Positions 1-9,699 of a stretch of 64,000 nt of DNA are shown in pieces. Position numbers and translations under genes: made by a program. Position 1 is the first letter of the stretch. Every line of letters begins with the position of its first letter. The DNA is from Bacteroidales bacterium (GTDB lineage: Bacteria > Bacteroidota > Bacteroidia > Bacteroidales > P3): the NCBI GenBank assembly GCA_031262295.1, contig JAISIA010000007.1, forward strand, positions 1 through 64,000, written 5' to 3'. The notes beneath the pieces are model-generated. The model was not told where the DNA came from, made no database searches, and was given only the letters and a program-made list of their open reading frames with translations.

Positions 1-28
1 CCGAAACTCCCCAAATTGGAAAACGCCA

Positions 29-60
29 TTTGCATTTGTCAAAATAATTTTATATCTTTG
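29..60 (+). promoter_or_regulatory. Bacteroidota-type promoter in L1 (TTTG-N20-TATCTTTG)
   Basis: TTTG at 29-32, 20-nt spacer, TATCTTTG at 53-60; same spacing in L2 and L3. Confidence 0.6.
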
Positions 61-165
61 CCGAAACAAAGTTTCCTTTAAGGGCAATAAAGTCTTAATT
101 CTCCCAATACTTATTTTTATTTTTAATATCAAGATAATAGCTTAATTATTAGCTTATTATCTTTA

Positions 166-245
166 AATAAATCTTCGTTTTAGAAAATTATTTCTTCGTT
201 TTAGCAAAATAAAACGCTGTTTTATTTAAATATTTCTTCGTTTTT
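166..245 (-). repeat. 21-bp repeat array A1
   Basis: aaatcttcgttttagaaaattatttcttcgttttagcaaaataaaacgctgttttatttaaatatttcttcg. Confidence 0.75.
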
Positions 246-563
246 TTCTGAAAAAATAAGGATTTTGTTTTTAAAATTAAATTTTTGGAAAATTATATTA
301 AAATTTGCTTGGATTATATTGAGGATTAATAAATTAAAAAATTGAAAAAATTTTAACAAATTTTGGAGTTGAGAAAGTTGAAAAAATGAAGAAATGTTAA
401 AAATTCTTGAAATTTTGTGTTTTTTACAAGGCTTAAATGTTAAAATTTGGGGATTTTGCGGGGAAATTTTGTTAATTTTTTTTCTGAAAAAATAAGATTT
501 AAATCTTTGTTTTTGTGGAATTGATTGTTAATTATTGCCTTCCTTATGCCAAGCGGTATTTAT

Positions 564-1343
564 TTATAGAACACGTTTTATTGATGAAAGGATGTGGGTT
601 TGTTTTTCCTTATTTTGAAATATGCCTTTTTCATTTATATAATCTATTCTTACCTGTCCAGAAGAATGTATTATTTTATTTTCTCCCATATAAATTCCAA
701 CATGTATTATTTTTTTATCCTCATTTTCAAAGAAACACAAATCCCCTTTTGCGGCATAATCTATTGAATTGATTGTTTCCCCTTGCAATGCCTGATCTTT
801 TGCATCTCTTAATAGGGTAATGCCAACTTGTTTGAAACATATCTGAGTAAAACCTGAACAATCTATTCCAAAAATACTTTTTCCACCCCAAAGATATGGA
901 GTAGAAAGATATTTTATTGCAATAGCCATAAGAGAAATTGCTCCTGATTTTGCTGTTAATTGCAAAGAGGCAGGAGATATTTCAAAAAGAATATTATTTA
1001 ATTGAAATTTCTGATTTATAATTTGACTACCAAAGTATATGGGATATATTATTTTCTCTTTTGTTTTCAAGTTGGTTTGAAAAATATATGCAATAGCATC
1101 CTTTGTAAATAACTTTGAAGAGGAGTTATACCAAACATATTCTTCTTCTTTTATTAGGATTACCTGTTTTTTTTCTACCCATCCTATATATTTATCCTCG
1201 TAATTTTCTATCAAAAACCAACTATCCCTTTCATCCAATATTGAAAAAACATCTCCAAAAAGAAGTTGTGATACCATTTCGCTGCTATGAGAAAAATCCC
1301 TTCTTATAGGAACTATGGCTAAATTGCAAAATCCATGTTTCAT
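564..1343 (-). CDS. C40 family (NlpC/P60) peptidase with SH3-like N-terminal region
   Basis: GIDCSGFTQICF and HVGIYMGENKIIHSSG motifs typical of NlpC/P60 catalytic domains. Confidence 0.9.
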   Translation of the reverse strand: MKHGFCNLAIVPIRRDFSHSSEMVSQLLFGDVFSILDERDSWFLIENYEDKYIGWVEKKQVILIKEEEYVWYNSSSKLFTKDAIAYIFQTNLKTKEKIIYPIYFGSQIINQKFQLNNILFEISPASLQLTAKSGAISLMAIAIKYLSTPYLWGGKSIFGIDCSGFTQICFKQVGITLLRDAKDQALQGETINSIDYAAKGDLCFFENEDKKIIHVGIYMGENKIIHSSGQVRIDYINEKGIFQNKEKQTHILSSIKRVL

Positions 1344-1346
1344 CGG

Positions 1347-1934
1347 TTAAATTCTTTTGGTTTCTATTGCGAAAATAATTTTTTCTATCATCCTATCCTC
1401 ACTATTATTCTTTGGATCAAATTTTGTTCTTAGGTTATATCCGAATAATTTCCCCAAAGATTGATAGAAAAATGCACGAAAACTACCTCTTAATTCTTTA
1501 ACTAAGGTATAGGAATCGCTACCTGTTTGACGATCTATTAGTCTAATTAGGACCTTTCCTTGACTAAAAGAAAGTCTTTTTAGGCTTTTGGAAAATTTCA
1601 TATTAATTTCATCCTCTGCTTGCTTCATTAGTTTTTTCTTTTGTTTATCTGTCTTACCAATTAAAGCATAAGAATAGGAATCCAATAGCTTTCCTGCTTC
1701 TTTGGCATAAGGATAAGTTTTCTTTACATTCCTAATTAGTTTGGCGTATTTTATTTTTTCTTGCTCTGTTAGTGGAGATACATATCCCATAATCTCCACT
1801 CCCTTTAAGTATCCTATTGGAATGGTGTCTCCATTTATTATTGTTGCAAAACGAATTAATCTGTCTTTTTGAGAAAAACCAATAAAAGGCAGAAGAAAAA
1901 AGAATGTTATTATTATTAAATGTATTTTTTTCAT
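1347..1934 (-). CDS. DUF4294 domain-containing protein
   Basis: Signal peptide then NGDTIPIGYLKGVEIMGYVSPLTEQEKIKYAKLIRNVKKTYPYAKEA, as in the Bacteroidota DUF4294 family. Confidence 0.75.
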   Translation of the reverse strand: MKKIHLIIITFFFLLPFIGFSQKDRLIRFATIINGDTIPIGYLKGVEIMGYVSPLTEQEKIKYAKLIRNVKKTYPYAKEAGKLLDSYSYALIGKTDKQKKKLMKQAEDEINMKFSKSLKRLSFSQGKVLIRLIDRQTGSDSYTLVKELRGSFRAFFYQSLGKLFGYNLRTKFDPKNNSEDRMIEKIIFAIETKRI

Positions 1935-1970
1935 AATTAAATCCTTTATATGATAAATAAGGATTTACAA

Positions 1971-3185
1971 TTATTGTGCCAAAAACTTATCTTCAACAAG
2001 TTTTTTTGTTATTACAATTTCTTTTTTATTGCTTTGAGGGTATTCATACATTATATCGTTCATTACCTCTTCTAATAATCCTCTTAGACCTCTTGCTCCC
2101 AATTCATATTCTATTGCTCTTTGAACAAAAACATCTAAAGCCTCATCTGTAAAACTTAGTTTAATGCCATCCATTTCAAAAAGCTTTATATATTGTTTTA
2201 CTATTGCATTCTTAGGAAGGGTAAGTATGTTTTTAAGAGCATCTTTATCTAAGGGATCTAAATGAGTTAGTATAGGGAAACGTCCAACCAATTCAGGTAT
2301 TAATCCAAACTTTTTTATATCCTGAGGCTTTACATATTTTATTATATTATCTCTATCTATATTGTTTCTTTGCACCGCCTGGCCATAACCAATTGCATTG
2401 GATTTTAAACGTGAAGATATTATCCTATCTATATTATTGAAAGCACCTGCTGCAATAAAGAGAATATTTTTTGTATCCACAGCTATTAGTTTTTGTTCTG
2501 GATGTTTCCTTCCTCCTTGTGGAGGGACTTGAACTATGCTTCCTTCTAATAGTTTTAGTAGTGCTTGTTGAACACCTTCACCACTTACATCACGAGTTAT
2601 TGAAGGGCTGTCACTCTTTCTTGCAATTTTGTCTATTTCATCAATAAAAACTATTCCTCTTTCTGCTTTTCTAACATCGTAGTCTGAGGCTTGAAGCAAT
2701 CGAGTAAGGATTGTTTCAACGTCTTCTCCAACATATCCTGCCTCAGTTAGAACTGTTGCATCTGCTATTGCAAAAGGAACGTTTAACATTCTTGCTATTG
2801 TACGAGCCAAAAGAGTTTTTCCAGTTCCCGTTTGACCAATTATGATTATATTAGATTTATCTATTTCTACCTCGTCTTTATTATTCTTATTTTTTGAAAA
2901 ATAATTCAATCTTTTATAATGATTATATACTGCAACAGAAAGTATTTTTTTTGCCTTATCTTGTCCAATTACATATTGATCTAAGTATTCCTTTATTTGT
3001 TTTGGAGTTTTTAATTCCAAATCTTCTATAAATTTATCTTCATTTATTTTCTTTACCTTTTCAGACCATTCATGTAGTTTGTCAATACATTCATTACATA
3101 TATTTACTTGATAGGATTGAAAAATAAATTCAACTTCGTTTTCTGTTTTTCCACAAATTGAACAATGTAGTTTCTGTTTTGTCAT
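1971..3185 (-). CDS. clpX: ATP-dependent Clp protease ATP-binding subunit ClpX
   Basis: N-terminal Cys4 zinc finger (CSICGK..CNECI), Walker [24 protein letters not shown]. Confidence 0.97.
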   Translation of the reverse strand: MTKQKLHCSICGKTENEVEFIFQSYQVNICNECIDKLHEWSEKVKKINEDKFIEDLELKTPKQIKEYLDQYVIGQDKAKKILSVAVYNHYKRLNYFSKNKNNKDEVEIDKSNIIIIGQTGTGKTLLARTIARMLNVPFAIADATVLTEAGYVGEDVETILTRLLQASDYDVRKAERGIVFIDEIDKIARKSDSPSITRDVSGEGVQQALLKLLEGSIVQVPPQGGRKHPEQKLIAVDTKNILFIAAGAFNNIDRIISSRLKSNAIGYGQAVQRNNIDRDNIIKYVKPQDIKKFGLIPELVGRFPILTHLDPLDKDALKNILTLPKNAIVKQYIKLFEMDGIKLSFTDEALDVFVQRAIEYELGARGLRGLLEEVMNDIMYEYPQSNKKEIVITKKLVEDKFLAQ

Positions 3186-3216
3186 GTTTTTTTTATTAGT
3201 TTTTATGTATTATTTT

Positions 3217-4470
3217 TTAAATTTCCTTACCTATTTTATGTCCTTTCAAAGAGTAGAATGCAATAAATAAATAACAAGGAATAAGTATTAAATATGGGAT
3301 ATGTCTATTATCAATTGCCGTTGCCCACCATCCATATATTAATGGTAGGATTGCTCCTCCTGCAATAGCCATAATTAGAAGTGCAGAAGCAACAGCGGTA
3401 TGCGAACCTAACTTTTCAATAGCCAAAGGCCAAATTCCCGGCCACATCATAGCGTGAGCAAAACTTAAAAGAATAATAAATACAACCGAAGTTATGCCTG
3501 AAAAACTTAGAGCAAGGATTGAAAATATTATACCCAAAATTGCAGATATTGTTAAGGCAATACTTTGACTTATATACTTTGGAACAAGAACAATTCCTAA
3601 TAGATAGCCAAAGGTTAGGGCAATTAAACTAAAAGAAGGCAACTTTGTAGCAATATCACTTTCTATGTTTTGACTTATTGAATAAAGACTTAAAGTGTCA
3701 ATTGCAATAACCTCAACTCCCACATATAAAAACAAAGTTATAACTCCAAGCCATAGATATGGGAAATTAAATATTGTTTTCTTGTTTTCTTTTTCTTTGT
3801 TTATGCTCTCCTCATTTTTTATTTCTGGTAATTTGGCAAGCAAAACCATAAAGGCAAGAAGAATTAAACCAGCTGCAATTCCAATATATGGAGGTATTAT
3901 TCTTTGGGTTAGAAGTGTTAATTCCATTTCTTTTTCATAGCCACTTAATTTTAGAATTTCTTTACTTATTGTTTCCATATCGGAAAACAAAACATTTGAA
4001 AGCCACAAAATGCCTACAATTCCTGCAATTTTATTAAACAAGCCCATTATACTCATTCTCTTTGCCGCAGATTCAATAGGTCCTAATATAGTTACATAAG
4101 GATTAACGGCAGTTTGCAAAAGAGCTAACCCTGTTCCTTGAAGAAAAAGCCCTAAAAGAAATATCCTATAATCTCTAAGATTTGCCGCAGGAATAAATAT
4201 TATTGAACCCAATGCCATAATCAAAAGTCCAAAAGCCATACCCCTTGCAAAACCTGTTTTCTTTAAAAGATAGGAAGAAGGTAATGCCATAACAAAATAT
4301 GACATATAGAATGCAAATGTAACAAGGTAGGATTGCGAATCATTTAATTGACATGCCTCTCTAAGAAATGGTATAAGGACACTATTTAGCCAAGTTATGA
4401 AACCAAATATAAAATATAATACACCAATTATTGATAAACTAAAAACAAGTTTTTTATTATTCTGAGTCAT
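3217..4470 (-). CDS. Sugar MFS transporter (FucP/glucose-galactose type)
   Basis: 12-TM protein with FFIFGFITWLNSVLIPFLREACQL-like N-terminus and LLQTAVNPYVTILGP. Confidence 0.88.
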   Translation of the reverse strand: MTQNNKKLVFSLSIIGVLYFIFGFITWLNSVLIPFLREACQLNDSQSYLVTFAFYMSYFVMALPSSYLLKKTGFARGMAFGLLIMALGSIIFIPAANLRDYRIFLLGLFLQGTGLALLQTAVNPYVTILGPIESAAKRMSIMGLFNKIAGIVGILWLSNVLFSDMETISKEILKLSGYEKEMELTLLTQRIIPPYIGIAAGLILLAFMVLLAKLPEIKNEESINKEKENKKTIFNFPYLWLGVITLFLYVGVEVIAIDTLSLYSISQNIESDIATKLPSFSLIALTFGYLLGIVLVPKYISQSIALTISAILGIIFSILALSFSGITSVVFIILLSFAHAMMWPGIWPLAIEKLGSHTAVASALLIMAIAGGAILPLIYGWWATAIDNRHIPYLILIPCYLFIAFYSLKGHKIGKEI

Positions 4471-4512
4471 AATTTATGTTTTATTTTTCTTAACAATACT
4501 CTAAGCAAATAA

Positions 4513-5931
4513 CTATTTACCCCTTCCTTGTGCAATTATAATAAATGTATATAGAAGAATTTTTATATCGGTTGCAACAGAAAGATTTTCTATATAAAGA
4601 AGGTCATATTTCAAACGCTCAACCATCTCATCCACATTTTCAGCATATCCAAATTTAACCTGCCCCCAAGAAGTTATTCCCGGCTTAACCTTCCTCAATA
4701 ACATATATTCAGGAGCACGTTTTACTATTTGGTCAATGAAATATTGTCTTTCTGGACGAGGTCCAACCAAAGACATAGTTCCTATTAGTACATTATAGAA
4801 TTGTGGAATTTCATCCAAACGAACCTTTCTCATAAATTTGCCAAAAGGAGTTATCCTACTATCGCTATCAGAAGAAAGCATAGGCAAGCCATCCTTCTCT
4901 GCATTTACATACATTGAACGAAACTTGTGCATATTAAAAGCCTTACCCCTATATCCTATCCTTTCCTGAGAATAGAATATTGGTCCCTTTGAAGTACATT
5001 TTATAATGATGGCAGTTATTAAATAAACAGGAGCAAGGATTATCATAGCCAAAATAGAAAAAACTATATCCATTAAACGCTTTATTACCTTTTGCCAATT
5101 ATCTAAAACTTCATTTGAAACTAATACTAATGGAGTTTGAAATATTGAAGAAATCTTTACCCTTCCTAAAAGTATATCTTTGGTTTGTGCTGATATTTTT
5201 ATAAGGACATTATTATTTGTTTCAATATCTGTTATTATACTATGCAGGTCATCTTCATATTGAGTATCTAAGGCAATAATAATTTCTTCCACCTTATTAT
5301 TCTGAATTATTCTATCTATATCTTTATAATCTCCCATAGAAGGTAGGAACTCTGATAAGCCGTTTTGGGTATTTCCATAATTGACATAGCCAATTATTTT
5401 ATTACCTGAGGAGATTTCTTGGTTTTCTATATCATTGTATAGCTTTAATGCGGTTGGATTATTACCTATTATAATTGTTGGAAAACCTATTATCTTTTTG
5501 TGAATCTTCCTTGCAGCTATAGTTGTTATTACTAAACGAGGAATATATGTTAGACTGAAATGTGTAATAAAAAGAATGAAAAAAGAGAAGTAATAGTTCT
5601 TATATGATTGTATTTGATCGTCCAATAGGAATGCAAAAAATAGTATAATAACTCCAAATATGCTTATAAAAAATGTTTGACTTAATTCTTTTAGTCTTGA
5701 TTTCCTATACGGATCTGTATATGTTCCTTGACAAAAATATAAGAATACCCAAAAAAGAGGAATAAATACTAAACCCTTATATAAATTGGTATCAACAAAA
5801 ACAAGATTTATATCCTTAAATTCTCCTACATCAATGCTTATTTTTCTAAAAACAAAAAACAAACTCCACGCAAAAATTGAGGATATTACATCAGAAACTA
5901 TGTATTTTATGCTTTGAGCATTTTTATTCAT
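4513..5931 (-). CDS. Undecaprenyl-phosphate sugar phosphotransferase (WcaJ-like polyprenyl glycosylphosphotransferase)
   Basis: C-terminal KRLMDIVFSILAMIILAPVYLITAIIIK..GPIFYSQERIGYRGKAFNMHKFRSM and LVGPRPERQYFIDQI. Confidence 0.92.
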   Translation of the reverse strand: MNKNAQSIKYIVSDVISSIFAWSLFFVFRKISIDVGEFKDINLVFVDTNLYKGLVFIPLFWVFLYFCQGTYTDPYRKSRLKELSQTFFISIFGVIILFFAFLLDDQIQSYKNYYFSFFILFITHFSLTYIPRLVITTIAARKIHKKIIGFPTIIIGNNPTALKLYNDIENQEISSGNKIIGYVNYGNTQNGLSEFLPSMGDYKDIDRIIQNNKVEEIIIALDTQYEDDLHSIITDIETNNNVLIKISAQTKDILLGRVKISSIFQTPLVLVSNEVLDNWQKVIKRLMDIVFSILAMIILAPVYLITAIIIKCTSKGPIFYSQERIGYRGKAFNMHKFRSMYVNAEKDGLPMLSSDSDSRITPFGKFMRKVRLDEIPQFYNVLIGTMSLVGPRPERQYFIDQIVKRAPEYMLLRKVKPGITSWGQVKFGYAENVDEMVERLKYDLLYIENLSVATDIKILLYTFIIIAQGRGK

Positions 5932-5969
5932 TACAAAGAAAGACTTAGAAAATATTTTATTTAATTCAA

Positions 5970-6896
5970 TTAATTATTGGGTCTGTGAATAACCTTTATA
6001 TTGTCAATATAAACCCAACCATTGTCAATATTATTGGGATTTTGAGGATAGAAATAAACTTTAAAATTGTTTGGATAGCCCATTTGTTGCCAAACTTTCC
6101 CTAATACAATATATACTTTTTGCCATCCCTTATCCTTATTTGCATATAAAGTCATAGCATTTATATATTGCACAGCAGAGGATGAAGAATATCTTCCCGA
6201 TAATCCAACACCAAAAGGAACATTACACCAATAATCCATCTCTAAAATCAAAGATGAATAGTTGTTAGAGTATATAGAGTCGGAGATTATCCTATATGTA
6301 CTTTGATCTTTCCCTATATACATGGCTCCACAATAAGAACCATAAGCAACAGTATCTAAATTATTACATTTTACAATAAGGTTACTATCGCTTGATACAT
6401 TATCTGTGGTGAAATTTAAGTAGGGATTTTCAAACAATTCTGTTAAGGCAAACACTGTTATATCGTCTCTATACCTTATATCTATTGTATCTATCTCTAT
6501 TGTTTTTCCTTCAACCAAATCATAATCTTGAGATAAATAGGTATAAAAAGGATATTCTGTCCTTGTCATAGCAATACCATTTAGTTTTACACCAGGACGG
6601 ACATCTATCTTATGTTTTCCTCTTTCTAAGATTGGCACATTTGCAGGCAAAGTATATGTTCCAATATACTCATTATCCACATAAATCCACGCATCCGATA
6701 TTTCTGCACTTTGAAATCCATCAACAGAACTTTCATTTATTGCAGGATTTTCTACCAAAGAAAAACCCTTCACGTATATAAAAGAAGGAGTTTGTTGATC
6801 TCCTACAAATTCATTACAACCAACAAAACTAAAAATCACAAATACTAAAAAGGTCAATAAAAAAACCTTATTTCCTAAATGTAGAACCTTTCTCAT
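5970..6896 (-). CDS. Putative lipoprotein of unknown function
   Basis: Lipobox-like VIFSFVGCNEF after an N-terminal hydrophobic segment; no recognised domain. Confidence 0.7.
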   Translation of the reverse strand: MRKVLHLGNKVFLLTFLVFVIFSFVGCNEFVGDQQTPSFIYVKGFSLVENPAINESSVDGFQSAEISDAWIYVDNEYIGTYTLPANVPILERGKHKIDVRPGVKLNGIAMTRTEYPFYTYLSQDYDLVEGKTIEIDTIDIRYRDDITVFALTELFENPYLNFTTDNVSSDSNLIVKCNNLDTVAYGSYCGAMYIGKDQSTYRIISDSIYSNNYSSLILEMDYWCNVPFGVGLSGRYSSSSAVQYINAMTLYANKDKGWQKVYIVLGKVWQQMGYPNNFKVYFYPQNPNNIDNGWVYIDNIKVIHRPNN

Positions 6897-7044
6897 AATA
6901 AAAAGATTATTTAAAGATAAATGCTATAAGCCTTTTTTCATCTTAATAAAGGCATAAAAACAATAGGCAAAGGTATAGTTTTTTTATGAATTATTCTTTC
7001 TCTTATATAAGTTCTTTGTATTTTCGCAGTCAAAAATACAATTC

Positions 7045-7692
7045 ATGATTATTGACACTTATAAGCACAAAGGATTAAGGCGTAATTTAGTATCTATTCT
7101 TAAAGAAAAGGGAATAACAGATAAAGAGGTATTGAATGCAATTAATGTTGTTCCTCGTCATATCTTTTTAGAATCATCCGTTTTGGATAGTATGGCATAC
7201 GAAGATAAGGCTCTACCAATAGGAAATAAGCAAACCATTTCACAGCCTTCAACAGTTGCATTCCAGACTCAGCTATTAGATATTCATCCAAATGAGAAAA
7301 TACTTGAAGTTGGAACAGGTTCAGGTTATCAAAGTGCGATTCTATGCCAAATGAAAGCAAGAGTTTTTACAATAGAAAGACACAAAAATCTTCACCTTAG
7401 AGCAAAGGCTATATTAGAATCACAAAAATATCCAGTGAAATGTTTTTTCGGAGACGGATATAAAGGAATTGATATTTACGCTCCTTTTGATAAAATAATA
7501 ATAACTTGTGGTGCAAGCAGCATTCCAAATGAATTAATAAACCAATTAAAGGTTGGAGGTTTAATGGTAGTACCTTTGGGAGAGGAAACACAAACTATGT
7601 TTCGCATAACAAAAAAATCAGAGACAGAATTAATAAAAGAAGAGTTTGGAGACTTTAAATTTGTCCCTATGTTAAAGGATAGAGTAGGATAA
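7045..7692 (+). CDS. pcm: Protein-L-isoaspartate O-methyltransferase
   Basis: ISQPSTVAFQTQLLDIHPNEKILEVGTGSGYQSAIL motif I region. Confidence 0.93.
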   Translation: MIIDTYKHKGLRRNLVSILKEKGITDKEVLNAINVVPRHIFLESSVLDSMAYEDKALPIGNKQTISQPSTVAFQTQLLDIHPNEKILEVGTGSGYQSAILCQMKARVFTIERHKNLHLRAKAILESQKYPVKCFFGDGYKGIDIYAPFDKIIITCGASSIPNELINQLKVGGLMVVPLGEETQTMFRITKKSETELIKEEFGDFKFVPMLKDRVG

Positions 7693-7715
7693 TTATTCTT
7701 TTAAAAAGTATTATT

Positions 7716-9209
7716 ATGAGTGATATTACAACATTAGCAAAACAAACTGCAATATATGGAATACCCACAATTGTAGGACGCTTTCTAAACTATTTCCTTG
7801 TCCCATTATACACCTATAATATAGCAACCCAAAATTATGGAATAGTAAGTGAGTTGTATGCTTATATAGCTTTCTTAATGGTTATCCTAACTTATGGAAT
7901 GGAGACTGCTTTTTTCCGTTATTGGCAAACAGAAAACAATAAGCAAATTGTTTATAATACGGCTCTATTATCCTTAATTGTATCAACTTCATTATTCATA
8001 ATTATAACTTTTTTATTTATAAATCCCATTTCATCCTTATTGGAATATGAAAATCATAAGAATTACATAGTTCTTTTCCTATTAATCCTTGCATTGGATG
8101 CTCTTCGTGCTATCCCTTATGCCCTATTAAGACAATTGCAAAAGGCAAAACGTTTTGCCTTTATAAAAACTATGGACATCTTTTCAAACATTGCTTTTAA
8201 TCTTTTTTTCATTTTACTTTGTCCAATTTTATATAAAAATCAAAATATTCTTTTTTCTTGGTTTAACCCTAATGATTTAGTTTTATATATCTTTGTTTCT
8301 AATCTATTGGCTTCACTTATTGCCTGTCTTTTATTATTACCCGAATTCTTAAAATTTAGGTATAACGTTAGTTTTTCCTTATTAAAGAAAATGCTAATTT
8401 ATGGTTTTCCTGTTATGATTGGAGGTTTGGCAGGAATGATTAATGAAACCTTTGACCGCATAGCCTTAAAACATATCATAAGTGTTCCAAGCAATATAAC
8501 AGATGCAAAAGATGTGATGGATTATAAGATGAGTCAATTGGGAATTTACGGAGCTTGCTACAAACTTTCAATAATTATAAGTTTGTTTATACAGGCTTTT
8601 AAGTTTGCAGCAGAGCCTTTCTTCTTTTCAAAGATGAAAAAGGAGGATGCAAAGAAGACCTATTCCAATGTTATGACCTTTTTTGTAATGTTTCTCTCAT
8701 TAGTTTTTCTTGGAGTTATGGGATATATGGATATATTCAAATATTTTATTGGTCAAGATTATAGAATAGGACTAAAAGTTGTGCCAATACTTTTGGGAGC
8801 AAATATTTTCTTGGGCATATATTATAACCTTAGTATATGGTATAAAGTGACAGATAAGACAAAATTTGGAGCTATTATTTCAATAATTGGAGCTGTAATA
8901 ACACTTACACTAAATTACGTTTTAATTCCAATATTTGGTTATATGGGTGCAGGATGGACAACATTTATATGCTATTTTTCAATTGCAATTATATGCTATT
9001 TCTTGGGACAAAAGTTCTATAAAATAAATTATAACATAAAACACATCATCATTTATATGTTTTCTGCACTTATATTATTTATAATAATGTATAATGTCAA
9101 AATTAATAATAGCATATTATCAATTTTATTCAACACAATATTAATTCTCATTTTTATAATAGAGGCATACTTTCTTGATATAAGAAAATTAATAATCCAA
9201 AAGAAATAA
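7716..9209 (+). CDS. Lipopolysaccharide/oligosaccharide flippase family protein (Wzx-like)
   Basis: ~12-14 TM segments, N-terminal LAKQTAIYGIPTIVGRFLNYFLVPLYTYN. Confidence 0.85.
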   Translation: MSDITTLAKQTAIYGIPTIVGRFLNYFLVPLYTYNIATQNYGIVSELYAYIAFLMVILTYGMETAFFRYWQTENNKQIVYNTALLSLIVSTSLFIIITFLFINPISSLLEYENHKNYIVLFLLILALDALRAIPYALLRQLQKAKRFAFIKTMDIFSNIAFNLFFILLCPILYKNQNILFSWFNPNDLVLYIFVSNLLASLIACLLLLPEFLKFRYNVSFSLLKKMLIYGFPVMIGGLAGMINETFDRIALKHIISVPSNITDAKDVMDYKMSQLGIYGACYKLSIIISLFIQAFKFAAEPFFFSKMKKEDAKKTYSNVMTFFVMFLSLVFLGVMGYMDIFKYFIGQDYRIGLKVVPILLGANIFLGIYYNLSIWYKVTDKTKFGAIISIIGAVITLTLNYVLIPIFGYMGAGWTTFICYFSIAIICYFLGQKFYKINYNIKHIIIYMFSALILFIIMYNVKINNSILSILFNTILILIFIIEAYFLDIRKLIIQKK

Positions 9210-9220
9210 TTCCTTTTTTT

Positions 9221-9267
9221 GTCGGCAACCGACCCGCAACGGGCATTTAGTTATCCTTACGGAAATA
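9221..9267 (+). repeat. REP-like hairpin R1 with two consecutive CAA-triloop hairpins
   Basis: GTCGG-CAA-CCGAC (9221-9233), then CCCG-CAA-CGGG (9233-9243), then ttatccttacggaaat. Confidence 0.7.
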
Positions 9268-9304
9268 AAGAATATTACATTTATATATTAATAATTTTAT
9301 AAAA

Positions 9305-9402
9305 ATAAAACGCTGTTTTAATTTACTAAAACGAAGAAATAATTTATTAAAACGAAGAAATAATTTTCTAAAACGCTGTTTTAATTTACTCAATCTTCGT
9401 TT
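9305..9402 (+). repeat. 21-bp repeat array A2
   Basis: taaaacgctgttttaatttac/taaaacgaagaaataatttat/taaaacgaagaaataattttc/taaaacgctgttttaatttac, ending in an inverted half-unit atcttcgttt. Confidence 0.8.
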
Positions 9403-9480
9403 GTCGGCAACCGACCTTTATTTTCCCTGCGGAAGTAAAGAATATTACATTTATACATTAATAATTTCATAAAAATAAAA
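9403..9480 (+). repeat. REP-like hairpin R2 plus trailing block duplicated from R1
   Basis: gtcggcaaccgacctttattttccctgcggaagtaaagaatattacatttatacattaataatttcataaaaataaaa, closely matching 9254-9310. Confidence 0.75.
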
Positions 9481-9699
9481 TTTTGTCTTTTATTTTAAAA
9501 TAACGTTTTTTTATTTCCAAATTTTTAATTTTTTTAGGCTAAAACAAGATATTTTTTAACAAAAAATTGATTTTTTTCAATAAAAAATACATTTTTTCTT
9601 GGCATTAATAAATTTTAGTACTAATTTTGCAACCTTAAACGACAGAAAATCGTAAAGAAAAACCAAAAAAAGAAAAATTTTAACAATTAAAACGATATT

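Larger units (their letters stand above)
1..470 (+). repeat. Copy L1 of a ~0.5-kb intergenic element with internal promoter and 21-bp array (left edge may be cut by the window)
   Basis: Shares the order TTTG-N20-TATCTTTGCC, ACAAAG..CCTTTAAGG, CAAGATAATA..TTATTAGCTTATTAT, AAATAAATCTTCGTTTT array, TTTTTTTCTGAAAAAATAAGG with the reverse complements of 32160-32682 and 42113-42674. Confidence 0.75.

Noticed and set aside
515-772. 85-aa ORF near element L1
   Set aside because: Antisense to the NlpC/P60 gene and low-complexity aromatic composition; typical spurious AT-rich ORF.
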